Below, piece after piece: positions 9,701-18,205 of a stretch of DNA of 64,000 nucleotides (its first letter is position 1; the number at the start of each line of letters is the position of its first letter). Position numbers and translations under genes: made by a program. The notes under the pieces were generated by a model that saw only the letters and a program-made list of their open reading frames with translations, ran no database searches and was not told the origin of the DNA. The DNA comes from JAAXGX01 sp965221595 (GTDB lineage: Bacteria > Acidobacteriota > Vicinamibacteria > Vicinamibacterales > UBA8438): assembly GCA_965221595.1 (NCBI GenBank), contig OZ244900.1, forward strand, positions 1,302,001 through 1,366,000, written 5' to 3'.

Positions 9701-9945
9701 GCCGTCGAGATGATCTGCTTGACGCCGTCGAGGCCGTAGATCGCCTCCTCGATGCGCACGCAGACCGCCTCCTCGACCTCCTCCGGCGCCGCGCCCCGGT
9801 AGGGCACCTCCACGACGATGCGGTCGAGCGAGATCTCCGGCATCACTTCGGAGATGACCCGCGAGGCGGCGAGCAGCCCGCCGATGACGATGAACACCAT
9901 CAGCAGGTTGGCGGCGACGGTGTTGCGGGCGAACCAGTCGATCAT
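6751..9945 (-). CDS. RND efflux permease (AcrB/HAE1 superfamily)
   Basis: A 1064-residue inner-membrane RND permease of full length. It begins with the usual short cytoplasmic helix and first membrane segment (IDWFARNTVAANLLM). Two large periplasmic loops separate two blocks of six membrane segments. The proton-relay aspartates are present in the fourth helix region (LGIVVDDAIIVGENIHAHQ), and the second half has the matching GVVVNDSLVMVTFINRK. It should pump hydrophobic compounds outward using the proton gradient. No membrane-fusion protein or TolC-like gene is next to it; the only partner is the DUF5916 barrel gene that follows without a gap. The upstream 219 bases hold no gene. Confidence 0.92.
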   Translation of the reverse strand: MIDWFARNTVAANLLMVFIVIGGLLAASRVISEVMPEISLDRIVVEVPYRGAAPEEVEEAVCVRIEEAIYGLDGVKQIISTAAENVGTVMIELELGADMRRVLDDVKGRVDAIDTFPEETEKPIIRELVARQQVTDLAVSGHVDEFVLKAVAERVRNELAALPEVSQVELMSARPYEISIEVSETALRRHGLTFDAVAGAVRRSSLNIPGGSVRREAGEVLLRTVGQAYRGHEYEDLVLLTRPDGTRLRLGDVATVVDGFAETDQSARFNLAPAVLLSVFRTGEQDALEIADRVAAYVERTRPTLPAGISLTVWQDVAEVIGSQLGLMLRTGVTGFALVFLLLTLFLELRLAFWVSLGIPISFLGAILLMPGAGVTINFMSLFAFILVLGIVVDDAIIVGENIHAHQERHGEGLRGSIDGAREIATPVIFAVLTTVAAFMPLMFVPGMMGKFFRTIPLIVIPCLLFSLVESLNILPAHLSRLPVRRRAGPWRRSQQLFAHGLKQFIHGVYRPGLELALRWRYTTAALGVSMLVLTVGLVLGGWTNFHFFPNMEAPFMAASLTMPRGTPVGDTAAAVRRIEAGAERLRRELLAETGRDYFLHLFAAVGDQPVASREQSLGALVDTGAAHLGEVVVELAPSEERIYSSEELGNRWREVTGSIPEAVDLKFNAAAASPGEDVDVMLVGPDMDRLRAAAEEVKTHLRGYDGVYGVTDSFRAGKREMRLGLEPQAETLGLSLEALGRQVRQAFYGEEAQRIQRGRDDIRVMVRYPSEQRRSLGDLENMRIRTPAGGEVPFAHVASVAPGRGFAAIKRVDRNRAINVTASVDEAVTSGGTVVADLRARVLPEVLPRYPGVRYVFEGVQAEQEQATAGLQTGFLVALLVIYALLAIPLKSYIQPLIIMSAIPFGLVGAVWGHAVMGLDVTLMSMFGLVALAGVVVNDSLVMVTFINRKRALHAALTVAVREAGAARFRPILLTSLTTFFGLAPLMAVDSFDAMFVVPMAVSLAFGVVFATFITLVLVPTAYLIIEDVKDLPRRLLRRTVPPAAVVDGGPARGQPTLQSGSG

Positions 9946-10164
9946 CAGCGTGTCGCGGAGGTATTGCGGCGAAGACGGCGCACCGCCCGCGGCGCTCGGG
10001 CGCGCGCTGTGCAGTCTACCGCTTCACACGCGCGTGGTCCCGGCGGTCTCCCGGGCGGTCTTCCTTCGGGCTCCGGCGCCGACCAGGCTCGCCAGGGCTC
10101 CGCGCAACGATTCAGCTGTCCGGGAACGTGGCTGTCGAGTTGCGGCGCACGAATCGGGACGCGA

Positions 10165-10710
10165 TCATCGCCATGGCGACCCGAACCGTGTGGCGACATA
10201 CTTGCCGGCGTCCGACCCGCGGAGCCGCACCGTGCCGGGTCCGCTCCGCACGTAGAAGTCGCCCTCGGCCACCTTCTCCAGCCCCTTCCAGCGCAGGTAA
10301 ACCGGCTCGGGGCTGCGCTGGCAGCTCACCAGGCAGACCGTCTTCCCCTCGACGATCTGCGTCGTCGGGTCGATGCACGTCCCGGCGCGGTCGCCGAGGC
10401 CGTTGCGAACGGCCTGGGCGAGGTGGCGCATGAACTTGTCGTCGCTGTCCAGGCGGTCGTAGTCGATGCCGAGCACCGTGCGGTCGTCGGCGATACCGAT
10501 CAGGAGGTCGCCGCCCTCGGTGTTGAGGAACGCGGTGATGGTCTTGAGTGCGGCGTGGGTGACGTGCCGGTCGTCCTTGCGGTCCTCCACGAGGTTCCAG
10601 CGCAGGCTCGACTTGAACTCGAGAGTCTTCGACTCCTGCAGCTCGAGCAGCTCCTCGGCCCGCCGGTGGCGCCGGATGTAGTCGTCCTGCTGTCGCCGGC
10701 TCGACGATTG
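10165..10710 (-). pseudogene. AlbA_2/Schlafen-like ATP-binding domain protein, 5' truncated
   Basis: The frame reads ESKTLEFKSSLRWNL, then HAALKTITAFLNTEGGDLLIGIADD, the conserved core of AlbA_2 (Schlafen-like) domains. It opens at 10710 straight after a TGA and has no ATG. The first usable start is a GTG at 10590, which lies inside the domain and would drop the LEFKSSL strand. I therefore treat it as the C-terminal remnant of a longer regulator or DNA-binding protein. A 141-residue product from the GTG remains possible. It lies between the RND permease and the amidohydrolase with no obvious partner. Confidence 0.55.
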
Positions 10711-10746
10711 TCAGTCCGTTTGCTTGGAGGATGCTGCGGCGCGCGG

Positions 10747-11880
10747 TCAGACCCGCGGGAGCCGGTAGACCCGCAACGCGGTGTCGTGGAACATCGCCGC
10801 CCGCTCGTCGGCTGAGAACCCCTGCGTCAGTTTCTTGAACTGGTTCCAGAGCACGGTGTACGAGCACGACAGCTTGTCGACCGGGAAGTTGCTCTCGAAC
10901 ATGCAGCGCCGCGGCCCGAACGCCTCGATGATGTGGCGATACCAGTCGCCGTTGGCCGCGAGCAACTCGTCCGAGGTCGGCGGTCGGTCGCGTTCGTGCC
11001 AGCCGTAGCCGTTCACGACCATCTGGATCCCACCCACCTTCGCCACCACGTTCGGACGTCGGGCCAGCTCCGTCACGGCTGGCTTCCAGACTTCGAAGAC
11101 CTCGTTGCGGCGTCCGTCGTAGGGCCCGATCCCGATGGGCCCACCGAGGTGGTTGAAGATGATGATCGTGTCGGGGAACGCGTCCGCGAGGTCGGCGAGG
11201 TCGGCGATGTGGGTGTGATAGACCCAGCCCTCGAACGTGAGCCCGTAGGGGCGCAGGTGGGCGTAGCCACGGCGGAATTCCGGATCGAGGAGCACATGCT
11301 CGGGCCCGGTCGGACGCTGTGCCACGACGGGCGGCTGCGCCCAGGCGGCCCGATGGCGGACCCCCCGGAAGCGCTGCGGGCTGGCGGCGACCTGCGCCTC
11401 TAGCACCGACGCCACGCGGTCTCCGAGGCGCAGGTTCGCAGAACCCACGATGCCGGTCGCCACCCGGGTTTCACCGTACTGGCCGCTCGCACTCATGGCA
11501 GCAATGCCCTGCACGAACTCCGTCTCGCCCACAACACGGAGCTCCTCCGGACCGTCGGCCCGATACATCGAGCTGCACTCGACGAAGACTGTCTGACGGA
11601 CGTTGTGCGTGTTCGTGTCGTCGAGCAGCTCCTCCAACAGGTAGCGATTGCCGGGGCGATCCCACAGATGATGGTGCGGGTCGATGATGGGCAACTCCGG
11701 CTCCAGCACCGCCTCGTCGGTCAACGCCAGCCATTCGGCACGAGGACCGCTGGGCGCCGTCGGCTGCCGGGTCTGGGCAGGGGCGCGCGTCGAACCGGGC
11801 AGACCAGCCGTTACCGCCGTGGCCCCGAGGGCCCCCGCCGCTGCTCGACCGAAGAAAGTCCGGCGCGTGATGTCATCCAT
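10747..11880 (-). CDS. Tat-exported amidohydrolase (amidohydrolase 2 family)
   Basis: A 377-residue metal-dependent hydrolase with a TIM-barrel amidohydrolase-2 fold, related to dicarboxylate lactonases. The N-terminus ITRRTFFGRAAAGALGATAV is a twin-arginine signal. The first metal-binding motif is IIDPHHHLWD; later conserved blocks are TIIIFNHLGGP and GPRRCMFESNFPVDK, with the last Asp in the position of the catalytic acid. The start is the second of two nearby ATGs because AAGGA lies 9 bases upstream of it and abuts the first. The enzyme should act on a lactone or related ring in the periplasm; the substrate is unknown. It is divergent from the lipoprotein gene at 12098. Confidence 0.85.
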   Translation of the reverse strand: MDDITRRTFFGRAAAGALGATAVTAGLPGSTRAPAQTRQPTAPSGPRAEWLALTDEAVLEPELPIIDPHHHLWDRPGNRYLLEELLDDTNTHNVRQTVFVECSSMYRADGPEELRVVGETEFVQGIAAMSASGQYGETRVATGIVGSANLRLGDRVASVLEAQVAASPQRFRGVRHRAAWAQPPVVAQRPTGPEHVLLDPEFRRGYAHLRPYGLTFEGWVYHTHIADLADLADAFPDTIIIFNHLGGPIGIGPYDGRRNEVFEVWKPAVTELARRPNVVAKVGGIQMVVNGYGWHERDRPPTSDELLAANGDWYRHIIEAFGPRRCMFESNFPVDKLSCSYTVLWNQFKKLTQGFSADERAAMFHDTALRVYRLPRV

Positions 11881-12097
11881 GGTCGTCATTCCTTGCGAGA
11901 CGAAAAAGTCCACCATGATGTCACCCGCGAGGGTTGCCATGACGGAGCTCTGGTCGTCGTCTTTGCCGTGACTGCCGCAGGGCGGTCGACCTCCGCTTCG
12001 CAGTCCGGAATCGTACAACCGTGGCGCGCCGAGTCGCAATGTTCGACGGAATGCGGGTGCTTCGGCCCAAGGATGGACCGGCGAGCCATGCGGCATA

Positions 12098-12649
12098 ATG
12101 AGGCGTGCGGCGGTGCGAGGTGAGACGGTTCCAGGCACCGGAGGCAGGGGGCTGAGGGGCCCCGCCCTCGTACTGTCGTTCGTCCTGTTGCTGTGGGCGG
12201 GTTGCGGCGAGACGCGGACGCCGGCACAGCCGACGGTGGTCGCGCGGGACGCCCCGCGGTCGACGCCGTCCGATGCACGGGCGGGCGCATTGGTCGTCAC
12301 CGGCACCGGCGCGACGCCGGGGGACGACCACTACGTCCTGAACGCCGCCTCGGTTGCCGGCGACACGCTGACGGTTTCGGTTTCGTTCGCCGGCGGCTGC
12401 GAGACGCATGCGTTCACGCTCGTCGTCGCGGCGTCGTTCATCAAATCGTCGCCGGTGCGGCTTCCCGCGATGCTCGCGCACGAGGCGAACGACGACCCGT
12501 GCGAAGCCTGGTTGACGCAGTCGATCACGTTCGACCTCTCGACCATCGGGACGCGCTACCGGCAAGCCTACGGGCCGGGCGCGGGGCGAGTCGTGCTGCA
12601 ACTCGACGGTGTGCCCGACGGCCATCTGGTCTACGAGTTCACGACGTAG
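12098..12649 (+). CDS. Putative lipoprotein
   Basis: A 183-residue protein of unknown function. A hydrophobic stretch ends in a lipobox (LLWAGCGE), so it is probably lipidated and anchored outside the inner membrane. The mature part contains SFAGGCETHAFTLV, a segment seen in small bacterial lipoproteins, and two further cysteines that could pair. Starts at 12098 (ATG) and 12113 (GTG) are both possible; neither has a strong ribosome site. The beta-barrel protein gene follows 43 bases downstream on the same strand. Confidence 0.65.
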   Translation: MRRAAVRGETVPGTGGRGLRGPALVLSFVLLLWAGCGETRTPAQPTVVARDAPRSTPSDARAGALVVTGTGATPGDDHYVLNAASVAGDTLTVSVSFAGGCETHAFTLVVAASFIKSSPVRLPAMLAHEANDDPCEAWLTQSITFDLSTIGTRYRQAYGPGAGRVVLQLDGVPDGHLVYEFTT

Positions 12650-12692
12650 CCGCTGGCGGCGAGGGTGCGCCGTCAGCGGCCGGAGGAGAACG

Positions 12693-13592
12693 ATGCGCAG
12701 GCAATGGCTACTCGCAGCGGTCGCGGCAGTCCTGATGGCATCGGCCGTTGATGCCGCCGCACAGACCGGACCGTACATCCAGATGGGTGTGGGGACGACC
12801 CTTGCGACGTCGCTCGCAGTCCACGGGTCGGACGACGACTGGAGCACCCGCTGCGACCTGATCATCAACCCGGACCTGGCGGAGATCGCCGCCGGCGAGT
12901 GCGACACGGCCCCGCCGCGCGCGTCCTGGACGAACGCCTTCGGCGGCGGCCGCGGGATCGGGGCCGGCGTCGCGCTGGGGTACGACTGGGGGAGCATCAG
13001 ACTCGAAGGCGAGTACCTCCATCGGAACACGGTGTACGGCGATCAGGTGGACATCGATATCCTCGACGACGTGACCCTGGACAAGCAGGAGCAGGAGATC
13101 GAGCTGGCCTACGGCCGCGTCGACGACTTGCAGTCGCACGGGGTGTTCGTGAACGTGTACTACGATTTCGGGCCGGACTCTGCGTCCTGGACCCCGTATG
13201 TCGGCGCCGGCGTCGGTGCGGAACGGGCGTCGCTCGACTACGGCACCGTCTGGAAGCGCAACGACGACCCGAACCGGATCGCGACGTTCGTCGATCCGCT
13301 GCTGCGCGCGAAGCTCGCCGGCACGACGACGATTGGTCAGGCGCGGCTGACCGACGTCGTGGCCGGCTACCAGTTGCTCGCAGGGCTGGACTACCGCCTC
13401 GGCGACTCGACGACCGTGGGCGCGAAGCTGCGCTGGGCCGCCTTCGGCCGGTTCGAGAGCCCGCCGATGCAGTGGGATCAACTGCGCAGCCACGAATCGA
13501 GCGTGGGCCGCGGCGCTGCGGTCTTCTATCAGGCTGCGACGGACGACGTGAGATTCTGGGGCGTCAGTTTCGACGTGAAGTACCGGTTCTGA
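12693..13592 (+). CDS. Outer-membrane beta-barrel protein
   Basis: A 299-residue protein with a clear signal peptide (LLAAVAAVLMASAVDAAAQ) and repeated amphipathic strands (GAGVALGYDWGSIRLEGEY, later VFVNVYYDFG). It ends in WGVSFDVKYRF, a terminal aromatic residue as recognised by the barrel-assembly machinery. It resembles opacity-type or P44/Msp2-like small barrels. GGAGGAGAA lies just upstream of the ATG, which fixes the start; the frame is open further 5' but only over the preceding gene's end. Function is not deducible. Confidence 0.75.
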   Translation: MRRQWLLAAVAAVLMASAVDAAAQTGPYIQMGVGTTLATSLAVHGSDDDWSTRCDLIINPDLAEIAAGECDTAPPRASWTNAFGGGRGIGAGVALGYDWGSIRLEGEYLHRNTVYGDQVDIDILDDVTLDKQEQEIELAYGRVDDLQSHGVFVNVYYDFGPDSASWTPYVGAGVGAERASLDYGTVWKRNDDPNRIATFVDPLLRAKLAGTTTIGQARLTDVVAGYQLLAGLDYRLGDSTTVGAKLRWAAFGRFESPPMQWDQLRSHESSVGRGAAVFYQAATDDVRFWGVSFDVKYRF

Positions 13593-13637
13593 CCGGGCAG
13601 GGGTGGAAGTCCGTAGGGTCGCCGGTTCGTCCGGCGG

Positions 13638-15068
13638 CTACGGCACCGGCTCCAGCTTGCGGACCCAGCCGTCGGCCTTCGTCAGCAGGTAGAGCTCACC
13701 GGTCGAGTCGATCCCCAGGCGCGCGTCCGCCCGTGGCCCCGGCGCGTAGGTGTTGGGGTGCCCGACCGCAGCGGCGAGGTCCTGCTCCCGGCCGTCGATG
13801 ATCAGCCGCAGCTCCCGGATCTGGGCGAGCTGACCGGGCACGAGCCCGTCTGCGTCGATGTACAGCACGCGGCCGCGTGGGAAGTCGGTGAAGAGGTACT
13901 TGCCCTGCAGCTCGGGCAGGGCCCGACCTCGATAGACGTACCCGCCGCTGATGGCGTAGCCCTCGTCGTGGTCGTACTGCGCCACCGGATAGACGAGAGG
14001 CTGCGCGTCCTCGGCCGGGCGCGGATACAGCGGCCCCGGACGCCCCGGGGGGACGGTGAAGCCGGTGGCGAAGGTGCCTTCCCGGAGGCGCCAGCCGTAG
14101 TTGGCGCCGGCCACCCCCAGATTGACTTCTTCGACCGAGTTCTGGCCGATCTCGCCCATGAACATCCGGCCGTCCGTGTCCCACGAGAACTGCTGGGCAT
14201 GCCGCAGGCCGTAGGCCCAGATCTCGGGGGCGACACCGGCCTCGCCGACGAAGGGGTTGTCCGCCGGGATGCCGTACGCCCGGCTGCCGTCGCCGCCGCC
14301 GAGCGGGTCGATGCGGATGATCGCGCCGTGGGGCTCACTCAGCGACTGGCCGTAGTCGCGCGGATCGTGGGCCGCTCCGGCGTCCCCGAGGCTGGCGTAC
14401 AGGATGCCGTACTCCGGCGACTCGGGCGTCGCCGTGGGGTTGAAGGCGAGCGTCCCGATGTTGTGGTTGGGCGCGAACTGGCCGATCCGGAATACCTCGC
14501 GCGACGTGCCGCTGAAGACATTCGCCTGTGGATCGTCGGCCGTCCACTCCCGGATCACGCTCTCGTGACTCCCGGCGTCGTCGTCCAGGTAGTCCGCGCG
14601 GCCGCTGTCCGAGCGGGCGCTGTAGGCGGTATAGAGCTTGCCGTAGCCCGGCGTGCCGGCGACGGCGAACTGCGGGTGGAACACCACCCCCACCAGACCG
14701 GACTCGTTGGGGAACGCCGAGTCGTCGAAACCGATGTCGCGGGTGCGGACGTCCAGGTACGTGACCGGGTCCATCCCGTTCTCGTCGGTGATGTACAGCA
14801 CCCCGCGCAGGTCGTTTAGGACAAGGCGACCGGACCCGTCCCCGACCGGGGTCAGGTACTGGATGCGGGCATGGGCGGTGGTCGTGATGGCACGCACGAC
14901 GGAGTCCTCGGTCCGCGGCGCGCGCACGAACCGGGTCGCTGCCACGACGAGGTCGCCCTTCGGGATCGGCTCCGGAATGGGATCGGTCAGCGGTTCCTGC
15001 GCCTCGACCGGGAAGGCCGCGGCGGCGATGACCAGAATGGTCGTTCCGAGACATCGTGCAAGGTGCAT
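13638..15068 (-). CDS. PQQ-dependent sugar dehydrogenase (GSDH type)
   Basis: A 476-residue exported six-bladed beta-propeller of the soluble glucose/sorbosone dehydrogenase family. The signal peptide ends at VEAQ. Family blocks are present in order: GLVGVVFHPQFA, APNHNIGTLAFNP, GEIGQNSVEEVNLG and GYVYRGRALPELQGKYLFTDF. Such enzymes oxidise sugars or sugar-like alcohols in the periplasm with pyrroloquinoline quinone and calcium. It is convergent with the barrel gene and divergent from the membrane/spermidine-synthase fusion. No PQQ-synthesis genes lie in the window, and a second PQQ-type dehydrogenase is at 21901. Confidence 0.88.
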   Translation of the reverse strand: MHLARCLGTTILVIAAAAFPVEAQEPLTDPIPEPIPKGDLVVAATRFVRAPRTEDSVVRAITTTAHARIQYLTPVGDGSGRLVLNDLRGVLYITDENGMDPVTYLDVRTRDIGFDDSAFPNESGLVGVVFHPQFAVAGTPGYGKLYTAYSARSDSGRADYLDDDAGSHESVIREWTADDPQANVFSGTSREVFRIGQFAPNHNIGTLAFNPTATPESPEYGILYASLGDAGAAHDPRDYGQSLSEPHGAIIRIDPLGGGDGSRAYGIPADNPFVGEAGVAPEIWAYGLRHAQQFSWDTDGRMFMGEIGQNSVEEVNLGVAGANYGWRLREGTFATGFTVPPGRPGPLYPRPAEDAQPLVYPVAQYDHDEGYAISGGYVYRGRALPELQGKYLFTDFPRGRVLYIDADGLVPGQLAQIRELRLIIDGREQDLAAAVGHPNTYAPGPRADARLGIDSTGELYLLTKADGWVRKLEPVP

Positions 15069-15283
15069 GGCGGGCTCCGTTGGCTGCGTCGCGGGTCGCG
15101 ACGTTGCGGCCGCTCGCCGGGATGGCGGCGAACACTTCCATCATAGATCGGCCATGGATCGGCAGGGCGGGACCGGCCGGGGACGGGATCGCTGCGAAGC
15201 GCACGGCGCGCGCGAATACCGCAGAACATCTGACCGCGGGGAGGTGCGGCCGGTGGCCTGGCGCACGCGCTATCCTCACACCG

Positions 15284-17905
15284 ATGTCGCCGCGACCGCC
15301 GGGGTGGAGCAGCACCCGTCACCGCAACCGCCTGGCCGTGCTCGTCTTCCTGTCCGGCGCCGTCAGCCTCGTCTACCAGGTGCTCTGGCTCAAGGAGTTG
15401 GGCCTGCTGTTCGGGAGCACGGCCTACGCCGCCTCGACGACACTGGCGGTCTTCTTTCTCGGCCTGGCGGTCGGCGGCGCCGTCTTCGGCCGCTGGTCGC
15501 CGCACCTGCGCGCGCCGCTGCGGACCTACGCCTGGCTCGAGCTGGGGATTGCGGCGTCAGCGGGACTCTATTTCCTGCTGCTGGCGGTCTACTTCCAGCT
15601 CTACGCGCCGCTCTACGACGCACTCGGCGACCGGCCCGCGGCGTTCAACGCGGTCAGGGTGGCGTTGGCGACGCTCGTGCTCCTGCCCCCGGCGACTCTG
15701 ATGGGCGGCACGCTGCCCGTGCTGGGCCAGCACCTGGTCCGACAGCCGCACGAGCTCGGCCGCACGGCGTCGTTCCTGTACGCGATCAACACGCTCGGTG
15801 CGGCCAGCGGCGCCTTCCTGGCCGGGTTCGTGCTGCCGCCCGCGCTCGGCTTCGACCGGGCGTATCTGCTGGCGATGGCGGTCAACGCGGGGGTCGCGGG
15901 TCTCGCCTGGTGGTTGGCTGCTGCGGGCGAGCCGCGCCGCTACCCGGCGCAGGACGTGTCGGCCGGCCGCGGACTGCGTCCGGACCGGGGCGGGCGGAGG
16001 TCGCGGGTGCGCCGCGCTCCGGCCCCGGCCGCCGCCGGTGGCGGCGCAGAGTCCGCACCGCTCCTCGCCGTGGTCGCCGGGCTGTCCGGAGCGTTCGCGC
16101 TCGGGCTCGAGGTGCTCTGGACCCGGATGTTCGCCCAGGTCCTGCAGAACTCCGTCTACACCTTCTCGATCATCCTGGTGGTGTTCCTGGCCGCACTCGC
16201 GGCCGGCTCGGCCGTTGCGAACCGGCTGTGTCGCCTGCGCGCCGCACCGGCGCAGGTGCTCTGGGTCCTGCTCACCCTGGCGGGCCTCGGTGTAGCCGCC
16301 ACGCCGTTCGCCTTCCACGCGCTCACCGCCGGGCTCCGCTCGCTGACCACCGGCGACGGGTGGCTGCTCTACGTGCTTTCCATCTTCGGCAACACGTTGC
16401 TGCTGCTGTTCGTGCCGGCCACCCTGCTGGGCAGCGTGTTCCCGTACCTGCTGCGCGCGGCGCAGGGGTCGCAGGCCGAGCCCGGCGCCGTCATCGGGCG
16501 TCTCAGTGCACTGAACACGAGCGGCGGCATGGTCGGGTCGCTGGCTGCTGGATTCGTGCTGCTCGGCGCCGTGGGACTGTGGGACGGCGTGCGGCTCTTC
16601 GCCGCCGGCTACCTGCTGCTGGCGCTGCTGGTTTGCCTGCGCAGCGTACGGATGCGCGGCGCGCCCGTCCTGCCGGCCGCCGTTGCCATCGGCGGACTGG
16701 TGCTGCTGGTCACCGCGTTCGACACGTCCCGCCTGACGCTCGTGAGCGTGAACCGGGCTCGCGGCGAGCAGGTGCTGGCGACCTGGGAGGGTCCCGACGG
16801 CGTCGTCGCAGTCGTCGAGCGACCCGGGAACCGGCGCATCAAGGTGAACAACTTCTACACGCTCGGCGGCACGGGCTCCACTGAGCAGGAGCAGAACCAA
16901 GCGCTGCTCCCGCTGATGACCCATCCGCGGCCGTCCGCCGTCTTCGTGCTGGGGCTCGGCACCGGCATCACCGCGGGAGCGGCCCTGCGGCACCCCGTCG
17001 AGCGGCTGCAGGTGTGCGAGATCGCACCCGACGTGATCGCGGCTGCCGCGGCCCATTTCGAAGTCGCCAGTGGCGGGCTCTTCAGCGACCCGCGCGCTAC
17101 GGTCCGCGCCTGCGACGCCCGCAACCACCTGCTGGGCACCGCCGAGCGCTTCGACGTGATCATCGCCGACCTGTTCGTTCCGTGGCGCGCCGGCATCGGG
17201 AATCTCTACAGCCGCGAGCACTTCGAGGCGGCTCGTGCCCGGCTGGCGCCCGGCGGCCTCTTCGTCCAGTGGCTGCCGCTCTACCAGTTGTCGCGGCGCG
17301 AGTTCGAGGTGGTGGCCCGCACGGTGCTCGCCGTCTTCGAGCAGGTCACGCTGTGGCGCGGCCACTTCGGCGCCGAGCGGCCGGTCGTGGCGCTGGTTGG
17401 TGCGGCGGGGCCGACCACGCTCGACCCGGCCGTGATCGACCGCAACGGGCGACACCTGGCCGGCGGCCGGCCGCTGCCGCCGGTCGCCGCGCTGGCCGTG
17501 ACGCTGCCGTTCTACGCGGGCAACCTGTCGGCCGCCGAGGGGCTGATTCCGCCCGGGCCGATCAATACCGACGACCGGCCGCTCGTAGAGTACCAGGCGC
17601 CCGTCACGCAGCGGGAGCAGCGCGCCGGGGCGACCGGCTGGTTCAACCTCGCCGAGCTGGGCGACTTCTTCCGGCGCCTGATGGAGCTCGCGCCCCCGGG
17701 GCGCGACCCGCATCTGACGCTTCTGACTTCAAGCCAGCGGGAGCTCGTTACGGCGGGGCGCTACTACTACGAGGGCGTGGTCGCCAGCCGGCTCGGACAC
17801 GACGCGGACGCCGAAACCCGGTTCCGCGAGTTCGCGCGCCGCGTGCCGATGGAGTTCCGCCCACCCGGCGAGGTGGACGACGCGGACGCGGACGTTCTGC
17901 CGTAG
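15284..17905 (+). CDS. Fused membrane transporter-like / spermidine-synthase-like protein
   Basis: An 873-residue fusion. The first part (to about residue 500) is a multi-pass membrane region, beginning LAVLVFLSGAVSLVYQVLWLKEL. The second part (about 540-720) is a spermine/spermidine synthase-type Rossmann domain: the nucleotide loop is VLGLGTGITAG instead of the usual GGGDG, followed by FDVIIADLFVP and LAPGGLFVQWLPLY. The membrane part is common in this family in Acidobacteriota. The altered glycine loop and the lack of adjacent polyamine genes make true aminopropyl transfer uncertain. The start is the ATG before the first helix. It is transcribed away from the PQQ sugar dehydrogenase. Confidence 0.82.
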   Translation: MSPRPPGWSSTRHRNRLAVLVFLSGAVSLVYQVLWLKELGLLFGSTAYAASTTLAVFFLGLAVGGAVFGRWSPHLRAPLRTYAWLELGIAASAGLYFLLLAVYFQLYAPLYDALGDRPAAFNAVRVALATLVLLPPATLMGGTLPVLGQHLVRQPHELGRTASFLYAINTLGAASGAFLAGFVLPPALGFDRAYLLAMAVNAGVAGLAWWLAAAGEPRRYPAQDVSAGRGLRPDRGGRRSRVRRAPAPAAAGGGAESAPLLAVVAGLSGAFALGLEVLWTRMFAQVLQNSVYTFSIILVVFLAALAAGSAVANRLCRLRAAPAQVLWVLLTLAGLGVAATPFAFHALTAGLRSLTTGDGWLLYVLSIFGNTLLLLFVPATLLGSVFPYLLRAAQGSQAEPGAVIGRLSALNTSGGMVGSLAAGFVLLGAVGLWDGVRLFAAGYLLLALLVCLRSVRMRGAPVLPAAVAIGGLVLLVTAFDTSRLTLVSVNRARGEQVLATWEGPDGVVAVVERPGNRRIKVNNFYTLGGTGSTEQEQNQALLPLMTHPRPSAVFVLGLGTGITAGAALRHPVERLQVCEIAPDVIAAAAAHFEVASGGLFSDPRATVRACDARNHLLGTAERFDVIIADLFVPWRAGIGNLYSREHFEAARARLAPGGLFVQWLPLYQLSRREFEVVARTVLAVFEQVTLWRGHFGAERPVVALVGAAGPTTLDPAVIDRNGRHLAGGRPLPPVAALAVTLPFYAGNLSAAEGLIPPGPINTDDRPLVEYQAPVTQREQRAGATGWFNLAELGDFFRRLMELAPPGRDPHLTLLTSSQRELVTAGRYYYEGVVASRLGHDADAETRFREFARRVPMEFRPPGEVDDADADVLP

Positions 17906-18154
17906 GACGTCAGGACTCGTCGTCCAGGGTTGCGGCCCGCCGGGCTGCCAGTCGTCCGGCGGCACCGTATTGCGGTCCTTGTTCGGCATCACCACCTGGG
18001 GCAGACTGTCGGCGTCCATCACGTCGAAGCGCGTGAACTCCCGCTTCAGCGCCGGTCCGCGCAGCACGGCGTCGGCCCAGGTCCGCCCGCCGTCAACGGA
18101 TACCTCCACGCGGCGGATGGCTCTGCCCCCGGACCAGGTCACGGTGGAACTCAA
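17906..18154 (-). pseudogene. Remnant of molybdopterin oxidoreductase dimerisation domain
   Basis: On the minus strand the sequence reads TVTWSGGRAIRRVEVSVDGG followed by RTWADAVLRGPALKREFTRF. This is the signature of the Mo-co oxidoreductase dimerisation domain found at the C-terminus of sulfite-oxidase/SoxC-like enzymes. No catalytic domain precedes it, there is no proper start, and the frame then runs antisense into the gene at 15284-17905. I take it as the decayed tail of a lost gene. The 300 bases between 17905 and 18206 hold nothing else. Confidence 0.5.
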
Positions 18155-18205
18155 GTAGGATGAGGAAATATTCGAAACCGTGTGGATACCAGGAGGATCG
18201 ATGGG

